Source: an uncultured Spirochaetales bacterium (GTDB lineage Bacteria; Spirochaetota; Spirochaetia; Sphaerochaetales; Sphaerochaetaceae). Taken from it: 39,468 nucleotides of DNA. The notes below the pieces were generated by a model. That model was not told the DNA's origin and did not search any database. It saw only the letters and a list, made by a program, of their open reading frames with translations. Positions 15,211 to 22,760 of this stretch are shown piece after piece. Where the stretch lies: NCBI GenBank assembly GCA_944390025.1, contig CALXOK010000018.1, forward strand, positions 1-39,468. Direction: 5' to 3'. Position 1 is the first letter of the stretch. Each line of letters starts with the position of its first letter. The position numbers and the translations under genes are program-made.

Positions 15211-15230
15211 GGGGTGAGTCGGCTCACCCC
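15211..15230 (+). terminator. Bidirectional hairpin between convergent genes
   Basis: A perfect 8-bp stem, GGGGTGAG/CTCACCCC, with loop TCGG follows the lipoprotein stop. The stop codon of the membrane protein gene on the other strand lies inside it (15224-15226). U-tracts are weak on both sides. Confidence 0.6.
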
Positions 15231-15685
15231 TTCCCATACCGTTCCCTATCGATTCTACCCTGACGAATACAGTCATCAATATTATTTCTGAGCTTCCTTA
15301 ATTTATTGAAATTGAAACAATAATATCCAAGTGAAAACAAATCCCAGAAGACCACAAGAAATTGATATTCAAGTTTTAATACCCAAAAAGAGATTGCAAA
15401 ATCAGGGCATAAAGTATGAAGCAAAGCGGATATTCCAAATAACACCGTAAACACGACAAAACAATCTTTTACGATATTTTTAAACTTGTTTCTTAAGTCT
15501 GCATCATAGATTTCTTGAAAAGAGAAACCCAGCATGAAGCCAATAGCCAGCGTATAAATAATACCAATTACAGTAAATAAATCGGCAAGGGCATTCTTTT
15601 GTATGTCTAAGCCAATTGTCGAGAATGCAATTGCCAGAATTAGAACAATCAGTATTCTGAGTAGCCATAATCTAATCTGATTCAT
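15224..15685 (-). CDS. RexB-like four-helix membrane protein
   Basis: This is a 153-aa integral membrane protein with four predicted membrane helices near residues 5-25, 32-54, 74-93 and 97-124, and a basic cytoplasmic tail (LRKLRNNIDDCIRQGRIDRE). Lambda RexB is a 144-aa protein with four such helices. The gene overlaps the end of the RexA-like gene by 14 bases and uses a weak ribosome site, so it is translationally coupled. In lambda, RexB is an ion channel in the inner membrane that RexA opens when a phage superinfects. The identification rests on size, topology and position after repressor and RexA-like protein; sequence identity to RexB appears low. Confidence 0.6.
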   Translation of the reverse strand: MNQIRLWLLRILIVLILAIAFSTIGLDIQKNALADLFTVIGIIYTLAIGFMLGFSFQEIYDADLRNKFKNIVKDCFVVFTVLFGISALLHTLCPDFAISFWVLKLEYQFLVVFWDLFSLGYYCFNFNKLRKLRNNIDDCIRQGRIDRERYGKG

Positions 15686-16595
15686 ACTTCTTATTATATT
15701 CTTTTGCGATTTGCTTCATTTCCTGCTCAAGCATGAATTCATTGATAACACCATCGCTTGTTAATTCAATCTGTCTCTCTTCAATAACAGATATTTCTCG
15801 CCCTGTCACTCTTTGGCCATTTTTTCCAGTCACAATGATGTTATTATCATCAATAAGTTTTAATGCAACTTGAAGAGTTTTATCTTTCTCAGCCACCTTG
15901 CGATTGAGCTTTAACACCAAATATGCTTTTACAAGATTATCCAAATCACTTTCAGGAATAAGCCCATCAAATACTTTTGAAATAATATCTGAAGTGAGTT
16001 CCCGAAGTTTAGTTTTAAGGCCTGTATTGGTGAATTTTGGATTCAAATAAGCTCCATCTCGTATCTCAATTGATTTAATTTCGGTGGTTCCAAGTGCTTC
16101 CACTGGCTTTATCAATTGAGTAAACTCCAATCTGATATCAGGTTCTCCATTTTTCTCAAGGAATGATGTTAAATACGATTTTAGTGCTTTCAAATTGTTA
16201 TGAGAGTTGGCCATAACAAGTGTATGCCCATATAAACAGAAAAAAGCTATGCTTTTTATGGACCCGGCATTATCTTCTCTGGCATGATTAATCATCTTGC
16301 TTAATTCAACCTCATCAGCTTCAAGATCTGAAAGTCTCAATGTTGAAGCATAATTATGATTCAATCTGACGAAAGTACCGCAAAGAGTATCTTCAACTAA
16401 ATGCATCTTGCTTACAAAATCTGCATCACCACTCTCTCCTGGGTTTAGGCTTACAAGCCTGTCTTTCACCTTCCCAGTTTTTTTCAACGACTCATATGTC
16501 TTTCTTGCCAATGGAAAATTTGACATTGTGTCGGTCATTTTTACTTCGAAAACATTCAGCTTAATAGGTTTCATTTTTACATCAGTTTTTGCCAT
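15672..16595 (-). CDS. RexA-like exclusion protein
   Basis: I start at ATG 16595 (MAKTDVKMKPIKLNV), which has GAGGAA nearby, 21 bases after the repressor stop. This gives 307 aa; lambda RexA has 279. No membrane segment is seen. The middle part (SIAFFCLYGHTLVMA, LEFTQLIKPVEALGTTEIK) has the same order of strands and loops as I recall for RexA (a hydrophobic strand, a loop, a helix, and a QIEPLMRG-type strand followed by a GTT-like loop). The C-terminal third is helical and charged. In lambda, RexA senses protein-DNA complexes of an infecting phage and activates RexB. Alternative: an unrelated lysogeny-region protein. The gene order repressor, soluble protein, membrane protein is the strongest argument. 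Confidence 0.6.
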   Translation of the reverse strand: MAKTDVKMKPIKLNVFEVKMTDTMSNFPLARKTYESLKKTGKVKDRLVSLNPGESGDADFVSKMHLVEDTLCGTFVRLNHNYASTLRLSDLEADEVELSKMINHAREDNAGSIKSIAFFCLYGHTLVMANSHNNLKALKSYLTSFLEKNGEPDIRLEFTQLIKPVEALGTTEIKSIEIRDGAYLNPKFTNTGLKTKLRELTSDIISKVFDGLIPESDLDNLVKAYLVLKLNRKVAEKDKTLQVALKLIDDNNIIVTGKNGQRVTGREISVIEERQIELTSDGVINEFMLEQEMKQIAKEYNKKYESD

Positions 16596-16615
16596 TTTGT
16601 TCCTCGTCAAATTCA

Positions 16616-17305
16616 TTAATACGGCGTTCTGTGCAGCCACCCTATCACCTTGCCCAGGATAATCACCCTCTCTGGATCCACAACTTTATCTGGGTAATGA
16701 TCATTTTCTGAGATAATCCGGATTTTACGGTCAATCTTGTCTATCTCGAGTCTTTTCACATAAGTTTCATTATCAAGGGTGAGAACATAAAGGCCATTGC
16801 CTTCGATACGGCCATGACAGGCATAAACATAATCACCAGGCAAAAGGTCAATTCCAATCATAGAATCCCCTACTACCTTTGCTGCAAAAATATCGTCTTT
16901 AGGATACCCAAGAAAAAACTTCTCAAGAGTCGGCAATGTTTCCCCGCTGTAATCAGATGGAAGCCATTCCTGCCCATTACCAGCAGAAACCTTTGATGCA
17001 AGGATTGGAACCGAATAGATTGCAGAATCAGCAGTGACTGGAAAAGACTTGCCGGATGGGGTTTTGAATATTGGATTAGATTCTGGGTAAACTTCGTCGA
17101 TAAACATATTGCCATATCCAGACAACAACCAGTTTATGTTTAATTTAAGTTTATTTAACAACTTAATTTTTAGTTCATCAGGGATATTCGCTTTACCACT
17201 TTCATAGTTAGCATAAGTAGTTTGTGCAATATTTAATAAATCTCCCATCTTTTTCTGAGAAAATCCTAAACTATCTCTTAGTTCTCTAAGCCTTAAACTA
17301 ACCAT
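16616..17305 (-). CDS. Prophage repressor, CI/LexA type (HTH plus S24 peptidase)
   Basis: This 229-aa repressor has an N-terminal HTH_3 (residues about 4-60, with FSQKKMGDLLNIAQTTYANY as recognition part) and an S24 peptidase-like C-terminal domain. The RecA-induced self-cleavage site is A108-G109 (VSAGNG), with Ser148 in VGDSMIG and Lys184 in TYVKRL. It therefore should be inactivated by DNA damage, like lambda CI. It is divergent from the early operon, with operator-like repeats between them, and is followed immediately by the RexA-like gene. Confidence 0.9.
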   Translation of the reverse strand: MVSLRLRELRDSLGFSQKKMGDLLNIAQTTYANYESGKANIPDELKIKLLNKLKLNINWLLSGYGNMFIDEVYPESNPIFKTPSGKSFPVTADSAIYSVPILASKVSAGNGQEWLPSDYSGETLPTLEKFFLGYPKDDIFAAKVVGDSMIGIDLLPGDYVYACHGRIEGNGLYVLTLDNETYVKRLEIDKIDRKIRIISENDHYPDKVVDPERVIILGKVIGWLHRTPY

Positions 17306-17425
17306 AATTTACCTATTTTATTTAAAATCTAGTTGACTATAACCTATATTTTAGTTAACCTATTTCTAGGTTGATAAATCAACCAGTCAAACTATACCCC
17401 GACTATAAAAGGAGGTCAAACAAAA
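17306..17425. promoter_or_regulatory. Repressor/early promoter region with operator repeats
   Basis: This 120-bp divergent region holds repeated ACCTAT-T units at 17311, 17342 and 17358, a perfect inverted repeat AACCTA/TAGGTT (17357-17362 and 17367-17372), and the palindrome TTGATAAATCAA (17371-17382). TTGACT at 17333 and its inverted copy AGTCAA at 17385 bracket the array. ACTATA occurs at 17336, 17391 and 17402. These look like several repressor operators over the two divergent promoters. TTGATA at 17371 followed after 16 bases by TATACC is one candidate early promoter. Confidence 0.6.
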
Positions 17426-18256
17426 TTGGAATCAAAAATCAAAGCATTGCTAGATGATTGGGACTATGACAAGGCTGTATCTATAGCAAAACCGCTGGCA
17501 AAAGACTGGGCAAAGAAAACAGTTGAGATGGCTCGACTGCTTTATATCGCTAAGCTGCATACTGAAAATTCAGGCTATAGGTCAGATCTTGATAATAAAG
17601 AAAACTTGCTAACCTCTACTACATGTAGTAAAGGTTCCGAGAATAATATTCATAGTTTTGTAGATTTTTGTTCTGCAATAGGTATTCCATATAGCACTGC
17701 AAATTCATGGGTGGATTGTTATGATCCAGAAAAGGATTATCTTCTTACACGTCAAGAATATAAAGAGGCCAAGAAGCTTGAGCTTGAGACATTCTACGAA
17801 GATGTAACAGAGATGAGAGAAACAGACCCTGGCTATGTGCCAAAGGATATAGCTCTCAAATGGAGCCGTAAGTACAAGTGGTCTGAAGCACAGTATCAGA
17901 AATGGCTAACAGAAAGGAATTTCTCAATTAATGATAAAGCTGTTGAGCCTGCGGTTATCAGCCGAGATGCAAAGATTCAGGAGTTTGGTCTCTGGAACAC
18001 AGAATTCATTCTTGATCTTCAGCAGAAATGTCAGGAAATCACACACGATAAAGCAGAGATCTTTGCGAATTACGTAGCGGCATACAAAGACATCATGCCG
18101 GCAGGAATCACTTCAAGAGATTTCATGAGAATTCCTGTCATTGTAGAGGCAATTCTCTCTCCCCTTTCACCTGAAGGGAAAAAGAAGTGTCTGTCTTCTC
18201 TGGTCGAATTTCTTTCTACAGATGGATTGAACAACGAGGGGTACGGGAATGGTTGA
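17426..18256 (+). CDS. First early-region protein, unknown
   Basis: This is a 276-aa protein starting at TTG 17426, with a strong AGGAGG ten bases upstream. The N-terminal half is helical (KALLDDWDYDKAVSIAKPL) with a basic KDWAKKTVEMARLLYIAKL stretch. The C-terminal half has charged helices (EVTE and ITHDKAEIFANYVAAY). It is the first gene of the early operon, just downstream of the operators, so it is controlled by the repressor. I recognise no domain. Replication, control or host take-over are possible, but nothing in the sequence decides between them. Confidence 0.7.
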   Translation: MESKIKALLDDWDYDKAVSIAKPLAKDWAKKTVEMARLLYIAKLHTENSGYRSDLDNKENLLTSTTCSKGSENNIHSFVDFCSAIGIPYSTANSWVDCYDPEKDYLLTRQEYKEAKKLELETFYEDVTEMRETDPGYVPKDIALKWSRKYKWSEAQYQKWLTERNFSINDKAVEPAVISRDAKIQEFGLWNTEFILDLQQKCQEITHDKAEIFANYVAAYKDIMPAGITSRDFMRIPVIVEAILSPLSPEGKKKCLSSLVEFLSTDGLNNEGYGNG

Positions 18257-18566
18257 AACAATCAGGAATAAATTTCCCACAGAAAGTATCTATCTTGAGC
18301 CCTATCCGACCTTGAGACATCAGAAGAAAGGCATTCTGGTTGCGGTCAAGGAAATCAGGGTTACCCAGGATTGTTTTGACATCATCCGCCTTGCTGTTCC
18401 TTCAAAGGATCACAGGAAGCTTACCAGAGAACATGTGATTGAGCTGGTATTCATCGGAGAAAGAGATATCCCTTTCTACACGCTCATCAACTATGACGGA
18501 GGAAGTAAGGAATACTACACCGCAAGAATCGGTGAGATTTTCAAAATAAAAACGGAGGAAAACTAA
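18249..18566 (+). CDS. Unknown early protein
   Basis: This is a 105-aa protein with strands (KGILVAVKEIRVTQDCFDII, HVIELVFIGERDIPFY) and no membrane helix. Start and stop overlap neighbours by 4-8 bases, as in the rest of the operon. No family was recognised. Confidence 0.6.
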   Translation: MVETIRNKFPTESIYLEPYPTLRHQKKGILVAVKEIRVTQDCFDIIRLAVPSKDHRKLTREHVIELVFIGERDIPFYTLINYDGGSKEYYTARIGEIFKIKTEEN

Positions 18567-18982
18567 TGGCTGAAGAAATCAAGTACTTTGAAGCATTCGT
18601 GGATGTACAGGCCCAGACGAAAATCGGGGTGTTCGCTCATGACAAGGATGAGGCGAAGGATTTCATCGATGATTATCTGCATCGTGGAAGCGTGGATAAC
18701 ACGAGCTACATCTTCGAAGTGAATGAACAGAGCGTACATGAAGACAACATTCATGAGGAAGATGGCTGTCATGTCACTGAGGTCATCAATCACAAAGAAG
18801 ATTTTGAAATGGAACCTGACAGTATCATCGCCCGGATATCAGAACGGATAAGGGAGAAGGAGGAAAAAATCAGTAAATGGACTGATAGCTGGAATGAAGG
18901 TTTTCTCAATGCTCTGACCTGGGTAGAAGCTGTCATTAGCCAAGAAATTCTAAGAGAGAAATATGTGGAAGGAAAGAAATGA
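18566..18982 (+). CDS. Unknown early protein
   Basis: This acidic 138-aa protein begins MAEEIKYFEAFVDVQAQT and contains KDEAKDFIDDYLHRG, followed by a helical tail (RISERIREKEEKISKW). GGAGGA precedes its ATG by eight bases. It belongs to the coupled early operon. No family was recognised. Confidence 0.6.
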   Translation: MAEEIKYFEAFVDVQAQTKIGVFAHDKDEAKDFIDDYLHRGSVDNTSYIFEVNEQSVHEDNIHEEDGCHVTEVINHKEDFEMEPDSIIARISERIREKEEKISKWTDSWNEGFLNALTWVEAVISQEILREKYVEGKK

Positions 18983-19221
18983 CGAGAAGCATTCAAAAGA
19001 AAAGAAACCAGAAGATGAAAGTTGTCAGTTGTGACTGTTTTAACTTCCTTGAGCAGAAAGGTGTCAGCTTAGAGACCCTGCGGAACTATGCTTCAGCAGA
19101 ATCGGATGTGAAGGTCACCCGCTATGCAATCAGAGTTAAAGTTTATGGTCATGTGAGAAAAATATGGGCGTACTACTGCCCGTTTTGCGGTAAAAAACTC
19201 AAATACAAGGAAGATATCTAG
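18979..19221 (+). CDS. Small protein with C-terminal zinc-knuckle pattern
   Basis: This is an 80-aa basic protein. It ends YYCPFCGKKLKYKED, a CPxCG pattern typical of phage zinc-ribbon tails, and the middle has CDCFNFL. The four cysteines could hold one zinc ion. It overlaps the preceding stop (ATGA). Function is not recognised. Confidence 0.6.
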   Translation: MTRSIQKKRNQKMKVVSCDCFNFLEQKGVSLETLRNYASAESDVKVTRYAIRVKVYGHVRKIWAYYCPFCGKKLKYKEDI

Positions 19222-19231
19222 GAGGAAAAGA

Positions 19232-19525
19232 ATGATTTATGACGTTCTTCTTGAATCTAGAACTTGTCACCGGGTCTTGATTGAGGCTGATAACAAGAGG
19301 GAGCTGAAAGAGAATATCTGGAAGATTGGAGCAGACCTCGATTATAAGAATGCGGTTCCTGTAAACATCTATGAAATCAAAGGGTTAGCCTCTTACCGCG
19401 ACATCAACAAGCTCAAAGAGATACTTCCGTTTTTCTCTGAAGGTATTCATGCATACCGCATTGAGAACGGCATTGTGAAGTTTTTAAATGAAAAAAAGGA
19501 GGATCGAAACGATGAAAGAAGTTAG
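19232..19525 (+). CDS. Unknown early protein
   Basis: This is a 97-aa protein beginning MIYDVLLESRTCHRVLIEAD, with a ferredoxin-like alternation of strands and helices. AGGAGG precedes the ATG closely. Its 3' end overlaps the next gene by 14 bases. No family was recognised. Confidence 0.6.
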   Translation: MIYDVLLESRTCHRVLIEADNKRELKENIWKIGADLDYKNAVPVNIYEIKGLASYRDINKLKEILPFFSEGIHAYRIENGIVKFLNEKKEDRNDERS

Positions 19526-19805
19526 CTTCAGCGTGTCCCTTGAAGATCAGAGGCTGATTACCAGATGTGTCAGAAGAGCCTGCGATATAGGTCTCATTTT
19601 TGATGAAGATGAAAGCCGTATCTCATTGAACATGGACCTGTGCGCAGCAAAAGCCCAGGGCTGCAACATCGATTTTCAGAAGATGCTCGGTTTTGACAGT
19701 TTCAACTTTACGCACGACATAGTCGGAATCCGGAAGAACCTGAACAGAAGAACCGGTGAACTGATGAACTGCTTCCTGCCCCGTGCAGCAAGAGGAGGAC
19801 TGTGA
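19512..19805 (+). CDS. Small phage-type protein, unknown
   Basis: I start at ATG 19512, which has GGAGGA eight bases upstream, giving 97 aa. The region around residues 45-90 (RISLNMDLCAAKAQGCNID, then FNFTHDIVGIRKNLNRRTG and MNCFLPRAA) looks like a small family often seen in phage and prophage early genes. I cannot name that family with certainty. Function unknown. Confidence 0.6.
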   Translation: MKEVSFSVSLEDQRLITRCVRRACDIGLIFDEDESRISLNMDLCAAKAQGCNIDFQKMLGFDSFNFTHDIVGIRKNLNRRTGELMNCFLPRAARGGL

Positions 19806-19811
19806 GCGGAA

Positions 19812-20183
19812 ATGACAGAGGAAACAATAGTCTTCACTTTTGATGGCGTCTTGATGAGAGGTTCTCCTTATAACCCGGCTTCACCTTCTATATGTGAAGG
19901 AGAAGCCATTGAGGGAATGAAGGATCTCATTGCAAGACTCTTCAGCGAGGGATACAGCATAGAGATTTGCACTGCCCGTGCACTGTCTCTGGAAGGCCGG
20001 AATGCTGTTATTCACTGGCTTAACCGGCAAGGATTTCTTGAATACATCGCATGTGTTACAGCATCCAGGCACATTGCGAAAGTGTATGTCGATGCAGCAT
20101 CTTTACCGTTCACAGGAAGTGCAGAAAAACTGGCTGCAGAAATAAGGAATTTCTCAACTTGGATGGATAAGGAAGGAAAGTAA
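19812..20183 (+). CDS. HAD-like protein, nucleophile missing
   Basis: This 123-aa protein has the layout of a small HAD hydrolase. Motif I reads VFTFDGVL, motif II is CTAR, and motif III lies in the KVYVDA region. In motif I the first (nucleophile) Asp is replaced by Thr and only the second Asp is kept, and the DD of motif IV is DA. It is therefore likely inactive as a phosphatase, or a structural relative. The gene sits at a typical early-operon place. Confidence 0.6.
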   Translation: MTEETIVFTFDGVLMRGSPYNPASPSICEGEAIEGMKDLIARLFSEGYSIEICTARALSLEGRNAVIHWLNRQGFLEYIACVTASRHIAKVYVDAASLPFTGSAEKLAAEIRNFSTWMDKEGK

Positions 20184-20537
20184 ATGACACAGGATGAAAT
20201 GCAGATCTGGAGGAAGAACATGCAGGGAGACAGAAAAGACAAAGTCAGGAGCGAAGCATCGGTGAGGATTGACAGTGCTGTTCACACCTATATCGTTCTC
20301 AGGCTTTCCAGAATGGGAATCTCACAAGTACTGGCTGCAAAGGTATGTGGTACATCACCGCAGTTTATCAATTCGATTATCTTCGGCAAGAAAAGATCAG
20401 CTGAGATACAGCGCCGGCTGGCAGTTGATGTGCTTGGGCTTAGAAGCTGGCAGGATCTTGAGAGGAACGCTCTGCTTTTGCAGGAAAGGATAGCGGATGA
20501 AGCGCTGCGCTATGAGGTAAAAGCCGATGCGATTTGA
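20184..20537 (+). CDS. Helix-turn-helix DNA-binding protein upstream of transposase
   Basis: This 117-aa protein has a helix-turn-helix around SRMGISQVLAAKVCGTSPQF and FINSIIFGKKRSAEIQRRLA, similar to CI/Ner-type DNA-binding proteins. It lies 100 bases upstream of the transposase gene, the place of Ner in Mu, and may control early transcription or help transposition. The N-terminus (MTQDEMQIWRKNM) is basic. Confidence 0.6.
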   Translation: MTQDEMQIWRKNMQGDRKDKVRSEASVRIDSAVHTYIVLRLSRMGISQVLAAKVCGTSPQFINSIIFGKKRSAEIQRRLAVDVLGLRSWQDLERNALLLQERIADEALRYEVKADAI

Positions 20538-20636
20538 AAATAAAAAAAGGAGGAGCACTTATTCAGCTACCAACTTGATGCATGCCCTCCTCGACCAGTT
20601 TAGCACTTCCATTCTAACAGATTCAAGGAGGCCACT
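20538..20636 (+). promoter_or_regulatory. Transposase leader with alternative pairing at ribosome site
   Basis: Three mutually complementary stretches lie in this 99-bp gap: GGAGGAG (20549-20555), CCTCCTC (20586-20592) and AAGGAGG (20625-20631). The last is the Shine-Dalgarno of the transposase gene, six bases before ATG 20637. The middle stretch can pair with either one, so the leader could hide or expose the transposase ribosome site. The middle stretch is itself an anti-Shine-Dalgarno-like sequence. Confidence 0.4.
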
Positions 20637-22760
20637 ATGTGGTTGAGTGTTACTGAGCTTTCACGGCTGATTCAAATGTCACCGAGATCCGTGCAGAGCG
20701 CGATAAAAGAAAGAAGAGTTGATGCCAGGAAGAAAGATGGCAAGAGCTATGAAGTTGATCTTTCTTCTTTACCACCAGATTTGATGTCAAAACTTCCGGA
20801 GGAATGGAGACAGCAGGCAAATGCTCTCACCCTGGTTGACAACAAGAACTCTCTTGTTTTGTCAAAAGCTTCTCAGGCGGCACTCGGCCGCAAGCTTACT
20901 TCTAAGGAGAGAATGAGAGCTGAGATTGCAGCGTTCTTTAACAGACTTGATCCAACAATGCAAGAAGGTCAGAAGGCTGCTATCACAGCTACTGAGTTCG
21001 GTGTTTCAACATCAACTGTACGACGTATTGTCAAAGATGTGCGTGAAAACGGATTCATTACAGCCCGCACCTCCGGACGGGGAAAAGGCTGGGATGAAGA
21101 GGCCGTACAGTATCTGCAGAGCTGGTATCTGTCCTTCCTTAAGAATACAAACGTCAACAGTAAGCAGGCTGCATGGAACGCAGTCCAGGCAGAAGCGAAA
21201 AAGAGAGGATGGAAAATTGGCTGCAGATCAACAGCATATGAGCTTTTGAATGAAATCCCTCAGCTGATGATCAAATATGCCCTTGCCGGTTCTAGGGCTC
21301 TTGATAATTTCTTCTATATCTCGAGGGACTGGTCCAGGCTCAAACCCAGCCAGATCTGGATTGGAGATCAGCATATCTGCGACTTCTGGGTTGTCGATAA
21401 GACGGATCCTGAGAAATGGCAGTACTATCGTCCTACCCTGTATGTCTGGGAAGACGGTGCAACCAGATGCATTGCCGGTATTGCTGTGGACAAGAACTAT
21501 ACGAGTGACACTGTCATCGAATCACTCCGCATGGGTATAACCCGCTTTGGTTTCTTTGACTGTACTTATAACGACAACGGTACGTCAGAATGCAGCAAGG
21601 CTGCCACTCAGATTATAGACGAGCTCATCCGTATCTCAGACAACAAGAGTCACATGATGGATATTTCTGAGCTGTACAGAACCAAGGATGGCAACTATGT
21701 CGTCGAGGATCCTGATGGCAACATTGTTTCCATTGATGAGACTGTTGAGGAATGGCAGAGAAAGCACCGCAGAATCTATGCAAACGTGAAGAACGCCAAG
21801 GCAAAACCGATTGAACGTCTCTTTGGCTCAATTGAATCAAAGATGGCAGAGAAAGGAATTCCAGGTCACGTTGTCACACCGAATGCCCCTGCAGACCAGG
21901 AAGAAAAAGAGCAGAAGATGATTGATTACTGGAAAGCGAATGACATGATTCTCACTCTTGATGAATTCATAAGGGAACTTGTCAAAGGAATCGACGAGTA
22001 CGAGCACACTTATCACTCTTCACTCAAGATGACACCGTGGCAGGCAGTCCAGAAGCATATTGCTGAAGGCTGGCGTGCGGTTCGTCCGGAAAGCCAAGAA
22101 GCTCTTGATTTCATCTTCCTCTCACGTACCAGAGCAAAGGTAAGAAAAGGCCGTGTTGTTATCAATGGGTTGCAGTACAAGGGTGAAGATCTCAAGACCG
22201 TAGTCGGCCAGTTTGTAGATGTCGGCATCAATCTTCACGAAGGAGAGGTTGTGGATATCCGTTACAGCAAGACAGATCCAGCAGTAGCCTATGCGGTAAT
22301 TCCATCCAGCGAGAATGCCATCAGGCCTCTGAAGCTTATCGAGGCAATCGACATGCTTGATGATGATGCGATGGTCCAGGCAATCAGATGGAAGAGAGAT
22401 CAGATGCGGATGGTACGGGAGGTTTTCAAAGGACTCGAACTGCCAATAGTCACCATGATTTCCAACCGGCTTACCAATCAGATTGCTGAAGCTTCAAAGG
22501 TTAAGGAGAAGATTGAACTTCCACCTCCGGAAAAGCCTAAGGTGCATGTGCCGGAGAAACAGAGAAAAGTGAAACCTGAAGGTTTCCATGCTACTGAGTT
22601 CGAACGTTATCAGTGGCTTGTTGACAAGGAACTTGAAGGCATTCCTCTTACGGAAACAGAGACTGCTTTCATGACTGAATATGAGAAGGCTCCAGCCTTC
22701 AAGAGACAGATAACATACTGGAACAACTACAGAAGACTCAGAAAGGAGGATAACGCATGA
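20637..22760 (+). CDS. MuA-type DDE transposase
   Basis: This 707-aa protein is a MuA-type transposase. It starts with a winged-helix site-binding domain (WLSVTELSRLIQMSPRSVQ), followed by a DNA-binding region (FGVSTSTVRRIVKDVRENGF). The DDE core has D244 (WIGDQHI), D313 (YNDNGTS) and E393 (KPIERLFGSIE); MuA uses D269, D336 and E392 in matching motifs. Residues about 345-375 form an extra insert between the second Asp and the Glu. The C-terminal part resembles the MuA III domain that contacts the MuB ATPase. It carries out integration and replicative transposition at the phage ends. The stop overlaps the MuB-type gene by four bases. Confidence 0.95.
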   Translation: MWLSVTELSRLIQMSPRSVQSAIKERRVDARKKDGKSYEVDLSSLPPDLMSKLPEEWRQQANALTLVDNKNSLVLSKASQAALGRKLTSKERMRAEIAAFFNRLDPTMQEGQKAAITATEFGVSTSTVRRIVKDVRENGFITARTSGRGKGWDEEAVQYLQSWYLSFLKNTNVNSKQAAWNAVQAEAKKRGWKIGCRSTAYELLNEIPQLMIKYALAGSRALDNFFYISRDWSRLKPSQIWIGDQHICDFWVVDKTDPEKWQYYRPTLYVWEDGATRCIAGIAVDKNYTSDTVIESLRMGITRFGFFDCTYNDNGTSECSKAATQIIDELIRISDNKSHMMDISELYRTKDGNYVVEDPDGNIVSIDETVEEWQRKHRRIYANVKNAKAKPIERLFGSIESKMAEKGIPGHVVTPNAPADQEEKEQKMIDYWKANDMILTLDEFIRELVKGIDEYEHTYHSSLKMTPWQAVQKHIAEGWRAVRPESQEALDFIFLSRTRAKVRKGRVVINGLQYKGEDLKTVVGQFVDVGINLHEGEVVDIRYSKTDPAVAYAVIPSSENAIRPLKLIEAIDMLDDDAMVQAIRWKRDQMRMVREVFKGLELPIVTMISNRLTNQIAEASKVKEKIELPPPEKPKVHVPEKQRKVKPEGFHATEFERYQWLVDKELEGIPLTETETAFMTEYEKAPAFKRQITYWNNYRRLRKEDNA

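Noticed and set aside
20578..20646. 22-codon leader peptide (MHALLDQFS...) before the transposase
   Set aside because: The nearest Shine-Dalgarno is more than 20 bases away; the sequence is better explained as an RNA leader.
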